From NCBI GenBank assembly GCA_944382965.1, contig CALWOA010000015.1, positions 1 to 64,000 on the forward strand: a DNA stretch of 64,000 nt, given 5' to 3'. Positions 58,826-64,000 of the stretch are shown here, piece after piece. The notes beneath the pieces were generated by a model. That model was given only the letters and a program-made list of their open reading frames with translations, did no database searches and had not been told where the DNA came from. This stretch comes from an uncultured Oscillospiraceae bacterium (GTDB lineage: Bacteria; Bacillota; Clostridia; Oscillospirales; Oscillospiraceae). Position 1 is the stretch's first letter, and each line of letters starts with the position of its first letter. The position numbers were made by a program, and so were the translations under genes.

Positions 58826-60325
58826 TTATGGAATAGGAAGATGGTAGTACGCATTGAAGTCAGCTGAGGGGACACCATGAAGCTCGATTGGATATGTGAT
58901 CAGCCCATGCTCGTACAGTGCGGCAGAAATTCTTGGCACCAGCACCAGTGAGTAGGGCCAGTTATCCATGGTTTCCGGATCAGATACATAGAGGGGAAGA
59001 TACAAGGTCATTTCTTCTAATCCTTGCTGATCAGCCTCAAGAATTTGATTTAAAATTCCTCTGCTGATTTCGGCACATACCTTCCCGGAGTAATTGGACA
59101 TGTTGGGTTCACGGAATGTTTTGCCACGGGTATTGACTTGGGAAACGAGAAGCAGCAAAATCAGCGGGAGGACAGCCGAAAGTCGAGGGAACTGGTTGAG
59201 CAGGTAACCAAATCCCAGACAAACCAGCAGAAGATAGAAAAAGAATGGGGCAAACAGGTATTCGCTGCGGAAAATGTAGCTTGGGGCAACCGCGGCGCAC
59301 AGCAGCAAAGTGTATATACTTTGGGCAGCGGCGGCGATCAGACACAGGAAAAAGGAAAGCAAAAACTTTGGCGGCTGGGGAGACTTCTTCCTGGCCCAGA
59401 AAAAGCGAACCAAAGACCCTATGCAAATGACAGCCACACAAACCCAGAAGATTCTGTTGCAGCGGAACAAAATTTGAAACAGAGAAACCAGCGCGTAGCG
59501 CAGCGAACTGGGAAGTGATCCACCTGCGGCGCTGCCAGCGCGTCCCCCACTGAGCTCAAATATGGCGCTGATGAACCATGCAAGAAGGACTCCTAGAGAA
59601 AAACTGTTTTGCTTGAGAAGAGAAGTTAGGCGTAGGTGGCTGCGATTTTCCCACAGGCTGATCACCACACAGCTGCCTGCATAGGCAGCCAGGATTCCGC
59701 TGTCAGTGAGATTGGAAAAAATCGTCAAATAGAGCATCAAGAAGAAGATTCCTTGCCACCAGGGGGACTTGCTCTGCAGATGAGCCTGGAACGGATGGTT
59801 AGCCAGCAGATACATCACCAAGGAGGCATTAATCAGTCCAGGAATCACATAGTTGTAGTAGCAATTCAAATCAACGCTGCTGAACAGGTAAGAATTGTTG
59901 TATTCCTGAGTGCGGAACACCAAAAAATGAAATATGGCAAACAAAATGGTTGCCAGACCGGCGGGGACGGAAGAAAGAGAGAAAATCCGCTTGAGCAAAT
60001 AAGCGAAGCAGCCAAAATACAATGTGACAAATCCACTGACCACCAGCGCATGGGTAATGGTAAGGGCTGTGATATAATCTCCCACCAAGGGATAAATCAG
60101 ATACCTGCCCAGTGTCGAGAAAAACGGCATCATCACTTCCGGGAAAACCTTTGCCGGATTCCAGTCTCCCCATACTGGAGTCGCAGATCGAACATATGCC
60201 AGATATGTCCAGTCGTCCATATCATACACCACCAGCGGATGTATCTGAGAAAACCAGATGTAAAAGAATAAAAATATGACTGTATACCACAGGAATCTTC
60301 CCAATGTTTTCTGATTTATTTTCAT
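58826..60325 (-). CDS. Large polytopic membrane protein, GT-C glycosyltransferase-like
   Basis: A 499-residue protein with about eleven hydrophobic helices. The first outside loop has VVYDMDDWTYL near 32-42, the D-rich motif typical of GT-C enzymes and DUF6056-type proteins. The function is probably transfer of a sugar from a lipid carrier to a surface polymer, inferred from motif and neighbours. The start is uncertain: no strong ribosome binding site precedes any of three ATG codons near 60325-60367. The neighbouring genes are an O-antigen-ligase-like gene and a GtrB-like gene. Confidence 0.65.
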   Translation of the reverse strand: MKINQKTLGRFLWYTVIFLFFYIWFSQIHPLVVYDMDDWTYLAYVRSATPVWGDWNPAKVFPEVMMPFFSTLGRYLIYPLVGDYITALTITHALVVSGFVTLYFGCFAYLLKRIFSLSSVPAGLATILFAIFHFLVFRTQEYNNSYLFSSVDLNCYYNYVIPGLINASLVMYLLANHPFQAHLQSKSPWWQGIFFLMLYLTIFSNLTDSGILAAYAGSCVVISLWENRSHLRLTSLLKQNSFSLGVLLAWFISAIFELSGGRAGSAAGGSLPSSLRYALVSLFQILFRCNRIFWVCVAVICIGSLVRFFWARKKSPQPPKFLLSFFLCLIAAAAQSIYTLLLCAAVAPSYIFRSEYLFAPFFFYLLLVCLGFGYLLNQFPRLSAVLPLILLLLVSQVNTRGKTFREPNMSNYSGKVCAEISRGILNQILEADQQGLEEMTLYLPLYVSDPETMDNWPYSLVLVPRISAALYEHGLITYPIELHGVPSADFNAYYHLPIP

Positions 60326-60416
60326 ATCGTATCCCATCTTTATCAAAATCTGTCTGCATTCAATCATACCCTATCAGACAAAAGCTGTCAAGCTTTCCAA
60401 TTATAATATTTATGTC

Positions 60417-60444
60417 TTGCTTAAAGTGCAATAATTTGTATAAT
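60417..60444 (+). promoter_or_regulatory. Promoter of the GT2 gene
   Basis: TTGCTT at 60417-60422 and TATAAT at 60439-60444 with a 16-base spacer. Confidence 0.65.
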
Positions 60445-60493
60445 AAAGGCATAACGACAGCACAGGGCTGTGTAAAATAGAGAGGGATACCGT

Positions 60494-61465
60494 ATGGAAA
60501 AGATAACTGTAGTTGTTCCCTGCTATAATGAAGAAGCAGCATTGGGGGCGTTTTATCAGGAGATTTCTGCGCTGGCGAGAAAAATGCCGCAGGTGCTGTT
60601 TGAGTTTCTCTTTATTAATGATGGATCCAGAGATAAGACATTGGAAAAAATCAAATTCTTTGCCCAGCAAGATGAAAGAGTAAAATACATTTCTTTTTCA
60701 CGTAATTTTGGAAAAGAAGCGGGAATCTACGCTGGACTGGAAAATGCCACAGGGGATTATGTGGTGGTTATGGATGCGGATCTGCAGGATCCGCCGGCAC
60801 TGCTGCCGGAAATGTATCGCTACATCAAGGAAGAAGGATACGATTGCGTAGGTTCTCGTCGTGTGGATCGAAAAGGGGAGCCGCCAATACGGTCGTTTTT
60901 TGCCAGAACCTTTTACAGACTGATTAATCGCATCTCAGACGCAAACGTTGTGGATGGCGCTCGGGATTTTCAGATGATGAATCGGGATGTAGTACAGGCT
61001 ATTTTGTCGATGAAAGAATACAACCGGTTTTCCAAGGGTATTTTCGGTTGGATAGGTTTTCGCAAAAAGTGGCTGGAATATGAAAATATTGCCCGGGTTG
61101 CCGGAGAAACCAAATGGAGTTTCTGGAAGCTGTTTCTGTATGCACTGGAAGGAATCTTGGCTTTTTCCACGGCACCGCTGGTGATTTCTTCGGTTGTGGG
61201 GCTGGTCTGCTGCATTTTGGCCTTTGTCATGATCTTTGTCATTATTTTCCGGACACTTTATTTCGGAGATCCCACGGCGGGATGGCCGTCACTGGTGTGT
61301 ATTATTTTGCTGTTGAGCGGGATTCAGATGTTGGGAATCGGTATTCTGGGCCAATACCTGGCAAAGACCTATCTGGAAACCAAAAGAAGGCCTATCTATT
61401 TGGTCAGAGAAAGTAATGTAAAAAAGCTTCCCTGCCATAGCAGGGAAGCTCAGATCAGCTGCTGA
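60494..61465 (+). CDS. Family 2 glycosyltransferase, GtrB/DPM1-like
   Basis: A 323-residue enzyme. Residues 1-220 form a GT-A domain: VVPCYNEEAALG at the start, FINDGSRDKT near 40, the DxD-containing VVMDADLQDPPALL near 92 and a GARDFQMMNR segment. Two C-terminal membrane helices follow (about 230-300). Such enzymes load a sugar onto undecaprenyl phosphate on the cytoplasmic face; the product is then used by GT-C enzymes like the divergent neighbour. GAGGGA precedes the ATG. Confidence 0.92.
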   Translation: MEKITVVVPCYNEEAALGAFYQEISALARKMPQVLFEFLFINDGSRDKTLEKIKFFAQQDERVKYISFSRNFGKEAGIYAGLENATGDYVVVMDADLQDPPALLPEMYRYIKEEGYDCVGSRRVDRKGEPPIRSFFARTFYRLINRISDANVVDGARDFQMMNRDVVQAILSMKEYNRFSKGIFGWIGFRKKWLEYENIARVAGETKWSFWKLFLYALEGILAFSTAPLVISSVVGLVCCILAFVMIFVIIFRTLYFGDPTAGWPSLVCIILLLSGIQMLGIGILGQYLAKTYLETKRRPIYLVRESNVKKLPCHSREAQISC

Positions 61466-61489
61466 CATCCCAAGGTAAAAGATAAAAGA

Positions 61490-61528
61490 TGCAGCGTTTG
61501 GAAGAATCGACTTCCAACGCTGCATTTT
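61490..61528 (+). terminator. Terminator after the GT2 gene
   Basis: ATGCAGCGTTTGGAAG pairs with CTTCCAACGCTGCAT with one bulge, followed by TTTTGT. A smaller hairpin (AGCTTCCCTGC, about 61424-61450) lies inside the coding end. Confidence 0.8.
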
Positions 61529-61625
61529 GTCATACATCCGATATTGGTGCTTGGACGAAATAACGGTCTTGCTTCCCCATCATAACCGTACGGCGAGTTT
61601 TCGTTTTCAGGATGAGAGGACAAGA

Positions 61626-62201
61626 CTACAGCCTGGGAGGGGGCGCCTCTTTGCGGCACAGCAAGCGTCCCTGCTCCTGCCGCAGGACCATACCGCTGAC
61701 AGCACCGGCCTGGGTCAAAATGGAGGCGGCGTCGACCCGCTCCATAACCGTTACATTGGGGTAGCCGGCCAGAATAGAGCGTGCATTGGCACGGATTTTC
61801 GCCCAGTCTGTCCAGGAAAACAGCGCATGGGGATGCTTGGCAAAACAGGCAAGTTTTGGCTCTGGGAGCGCCTGGTAATCCACCCCCATCTGGGGAAATT
61901 CCCGGATTCTGTCGTTAATATGATCCACATAATAACGATTCATATAGGGATCATTCATTCCCTGGCTGGCATTTTCAATATCCGCTAAAAAGACAGCCTT
62001 GTCTTCCTGGCTGAGGACACCTTGACAGTGCAGGGTATCCATCTGGGTATAAAAGCTGGAGCCGGAGCAAAGGGTAGTCTTGGTGCACAGCAGAACCTTC
62101 CGCCCATGCTGCGCGGCTGTAATCGTTGCCCGCAATCCTGCCAGTCCGGCACCGACGACGATGATGTCATAGCTGCTGCCCGGAATGAATGTTGGTGCCA
62201 T
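61626..62201 (-). pseudogene. Truncated FAD-dependent oxidoreductase (fumarate reductase flavoprotein-like)
   Basis: Only 191 residues of a family that is usually above 450. The start is sound: YDIIVVGAGLAGLRATITAAQ is the FAD-binding Rossmann loop, and the SGSSFYTQMDTLHCQG segment matches the SdhA/FrdA/aspartate-oxidase group. It stops after RLLCRKEAPPPRL, before the rest of the FAD domain and the catalytic and C-terminal domains. The next frame reads CAAKR after LLC-equivalent codons, suggesting a frameshift near 61650 followed by loss of the remainder. It directly follows a FadR-type regulator gene. Confidence 0.75.
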
Positions 62202-62207
62202 GCTGGA

Positions 62208-62930
62208 TTACTCCTTTTCGTAGAATACGCCGAAATGGTAATCCATTGCGGCCAGAAAAGCGGTTAAATCGCGATCCTTCAGCGCGTTGTAAATGCGGCG
62301 ATGTTTGTCCACAATGAGCTCATAGGATTCCCGGGGAAGCTGCACCTGATAGTACCGATCAAACACCCAGAATAGATCCAAGGTAGAAAACAGCATGGAA
62401 TTGTCTACCCGGGAAAACAGAAGCGCATGGAAGCGGGCATCTGCGGCAGCAAAATCAACACCCAGGGCGCAAGGGTCCTTACTTTGAACGCCCCGGCTTT
62501 CCATAATGGCAAGCTGCTCACGCATTGCCTCTATTTCGGTATCGGTGATGGAGCGATACGCAACTTCAGCAAAACCCATTTCCAACACATGCCGCATCTG
62601 TTCCACTTCCCGACGAATCTGATCTTCGGAGCTGTTGCGGTTCATCTGCGCGACCAGCGTGGAAAGGTAAAAATCACTGCCTGGTCTGCGGATGGTGATG
62701 CCAACACCGGGTTTTGAGGATACCACACCGCTGATCTCCAGTGCCTTGATGGCTTCCCGCAGAACATTTCGACTCACGCCAAGACGGGCAGTCATCTCCA
62801 TTTCTGTGGGAAGTTTATCTCCCGGCTGCAAATTATTTGCACGGATATAGTTGCACAACTCGTCGTAAACCTGCAGATACAGTTTCTTGGATTTCAGGTT
62901 CTTCATATCTCCCGTCGAGGAGGCACTCAC
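62208..62930 (-). CDS. FadR/GntR family transcriptional regulator
   Basis: A 240-residue regulator: GntR winged helix (LQPGDKLPTEMEMTARLGVS, then REAIKALEISGVVSSKPGVG near 55-75) and an all-helical FCD ligand domain with DFAAADARFHALLFSR and HRRIYNALKDRD. FadR-type proteins of this group sense organic acids or sugar acids. I choose GTG at 62930 (GAGGGTG six bases upstream); the ATG at 62906 is an alternative. Longer readings would begin before the predicted transcript start. It is followed by the truncated flavoprotein. Confidence 0.87.
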   Translation of the reverse strand: MSASSTGDMKNLKSKKLYLQVYDELCNYIRANNLQPGDKLPTEMEMTARLGVSRNVLREAIKALEISGVVSSKPGVGITIRRPGSDFYLSTLVAQMNRNSSEDQIRREVEQMRHVLEMGFAEVAYRSITDTEIEAMREQLAIMESRGVQSKDPCALGVDFAAADARFHALLFSRVDNSMLFSTLDLFWVFDRYYQVQLPRESYELIVDKHRRIYNALKDRDLTAFLAAMDYHFGVFYEKE

Positions 62931-62967
62931 ATATGTCACCCTCTTTATCGTTTTATCTATATATGTC

Positions 62968-62996
62968 ATTATAACCGGGCAAAGTGATGTTGTCAA
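62968..62996 (-). promoter_or_regulatory. Promoter of the FadR-type regulator gene
   Basis: On the minus strand TTGACA (62996-62991) and TATAAT (62973-62968) with exactly 17 bases between. Confidence 0.85.
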
Positions 62997-63027
62997 TAAG
63001 ACATTGTTAATAATAATAAATATGACG

Positions 63028-63059
63028 TGATTATAAATGGAAAATATGTTGATTATAAA
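63028..63059 (+). repeat. Direct repeat TGATTATAAA in the divergent promoter region
   Basis: TGATTATAAA occurs at 63028-63037 and 63050-63059, a 22-base period (two helical turns), in the AT-rich gap between the regulator and the receptor gene. It may be a regulator binding site. Confidence 0.35.
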
Positions 63060-63092
63060 CAAAAATAAATATTTTATTGTCAAATCCGTGAA

Positions 63093-63121
63093 TTGACTTG
63101 CTGAGCGGATTTATGTAAGAT
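63093..63121 (+). promoter_or_regulatory. Promoter of the last receptor gene
   Basis: TTGACT at 63093-63098 and TAAGAT at 63116-63121 with a 17-base spacer. Confidence 0.7.
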
Positions 63122-63192
63122 AATTATAATTTTGTTTTTCAAGATTAGTTTATACTACAAAGTACAAATTACAAGCGAAAGGAAGGAAACAC

Positions 63193-64000
63193 ATGAGGAA
63201 ACTGCTTTTACGATCGGTCACAATGATTTTGATCAGCGCAATGCTCTTGGGAATGCTGGCAGGCTGCGGCAGCAATCCGGCACCAAAAGAGACGACACCC
63301 CCACAAACCGCTGCTGAGGCTTCCGCAGAAAATGCAGCTCCCCCGTGCACCGAGCTGGGCACCCCCCTGGCCGATGTCCGTGTACGCCGTGCTCTGGCCT
63401 ATGCCATTGACATGGATGCAATTGTAGATACCCTGTTCAACGGTATGGCACAGAAGGCAATCAGCTTTACCTCCCCTGGTGACTGGCTGAATACAGACAT
63501 TGCTACATATGAGTATAATCCGGAAAAGGCAAAGGCTCTGCTGCAGGAAGCAGGCTGGCCCAGCGACTATGTCCTGGATGTGGTTTACTACTACGATGAC
63601 CAGCAGACGGTTGACCTGATGACCATCATCACCCAGTACTGGGCACAGGTTGGCGTAAAAGCGACCTTCCGCAAACTGGAAGGCGATCTTCCTTCCCAGC
63701 TGTGGGTTCCCCCTGCGAATCCTGAAACCGATGATTCCGCTGTTTCTTGGGACATTGCTTACGCCGCAGTGGCTGCATTGTCCGAATCGGAATTCTACAA
63801 CCGCATGGCTTCCAACGCCTCTAACAACTCCTCGATTCCTCCTCAGGAAGGAATGGACGAACTCCTGGCAGCGGTGAACTCCACCATGGATACGGAGGAG
63901 CAGAAGGAACTGTACGGCCAGATTCAGGCAATGGTTGCGGAGAATGTCCTGGCCCTGCCCCTGTATCATCAGGTTTGTTTCGTGTACACCAGTGACCACA
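63193..64000 (+). CDS. Oligopeptide-type ABC substrate-binding lipoprotein lacking its N-terminal lobe (partial, runs off the window)
   Basis: An open frame of 269 codons to the window end. It has a lipoprotein signal (LAGCGSN, cysteine near 25) and a short Pro/Ala/Glu linker, then jumps at about residue 58 to TPLADVRVRRALAYAIDMDA, a segment that in SBP_bac_5 proteins lies some 270 residues in. The later YNPEKAKALLQEAGWP and VALPLY-like end are normal. The first lobe, with much of the ligand site, is missing although the frame is kept. AAAGGAAGG precedes the ATG. Confidence 0.82.
   Translation, partial: MRKLLLRSVTMILISAMLLGMLAGCGSNPAPKETTPPQTAAEASAENAAPPCTELGTPLADVRVRRALAYAIDMDAIVDTLFNGMAQKAISFTSPGDWLNTDIATYEYNPEKAKALLQEAGWPSDYVLDVVYYYDDQQTVDLMTIITQYWAQVGVKATFRKLEGDLPSQLWVPPANPETDDSAVSWDIAYAAVAALSESEFYNRMASNASNNSSIPPQEGMDELLAAVNSTMDTEEQKELYGQIQAMVAENVLALPLYHQVCFVYTSDH

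Noticed and set aside
1-64000. CRISPR array, prophage, insertion sequence or rRNA operon
   Set aside because: No regularly spaced repeats, integrase, transposase, phage structural genes or rRNA sequence were seen.

Overview
The window reads as a chromosome segment of a moderately GC-rich Gram-positive anaerobe of the Clostridia (Bacillota), probably a gut Oscillospiraceae/Ruminococcaceae-type bacterium. Reasons: AGGAGG-type ribosome binding sites, a tetrahydrofolate riboswitch, a T-box leader, LexA, BioY and FolT ECF S components, lipoprotein ABC receptors, hybrid cluster protein, and a plant-arabinan utilisation locus. This placement is inference from gene content, not a phylogenetic result.

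Bases 1-32400 are mostly housekeeping and small accessory genes: a C39-like protease, a Nudix hydrolase and lipid kinase pair, an MFS transporter with a glycerophosphodiesterase, SfsA, tRNA-Val/tRNA-Gln followed by decayed copies of the tRNA-Gln 3' end, a biotin cluster (bioY, DUF1284, birA), a FliB-like protein, a possible stand-alone small RNA, an unusual signal-less BMP-domain protein with a metallophosphatase, dapA-dapB-dapF, xpt, a tRNA-Gln/tRNA-Lys pair, a THF-riboswitch-controlled folT-folC operon, psuK-psuG, an ECF sigma/anti-sigma pair, a T-box-controlled ABC importer of the TrpXYZ type, lexA and an ATC hydrolase. Bases 1-137 hold nothing I can assign.

Bases 34000-41300 hold a complete oligopeptide-type ABC operon (receptor, two permeases, two ATPases, a 68-residue membrane protein). 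Its second permease carries a full seven-blade RCC1-type beta-propeller inserted between its first and second membrane segments. This is the most unusual feature in the window.

Bases 41278-54077 form an arabinan/arabinoside locus: a LacI regulator, GH51 and GH127 arabinofuranosidases, GH31, GH36, a sugar ABC receptor and two permeases, and a DUF624 protein. A shared operator-like word, AAnCGnTTA, recurs five times at its promoters. The locus carries three independent lesions: a TGA in GH31 at an expected tryptophan, a 4-bp duplication that frameshifts the receptor, and an internal deletion in the second permease. It may be decaying, or the assembly may carry errors.

Bases 54078-57217 hold a Crp/Fnr regulator divergent from a ferredoxin-like gene and hcp (nitrosative/redox stress), with a palindrome placed near -41.5 of the likely promoter. 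Bases 57248-61465 hold surface-polysaccharide genes (O-antigen-ligase-like, a large membrane protein, a GtrB-like glycosyltransferase). The right edge holds a FadR/GntR regulator, a truncated flavoprotein and a peptide-receptor gene that runs off the window and lacks its N-terminal lobe.
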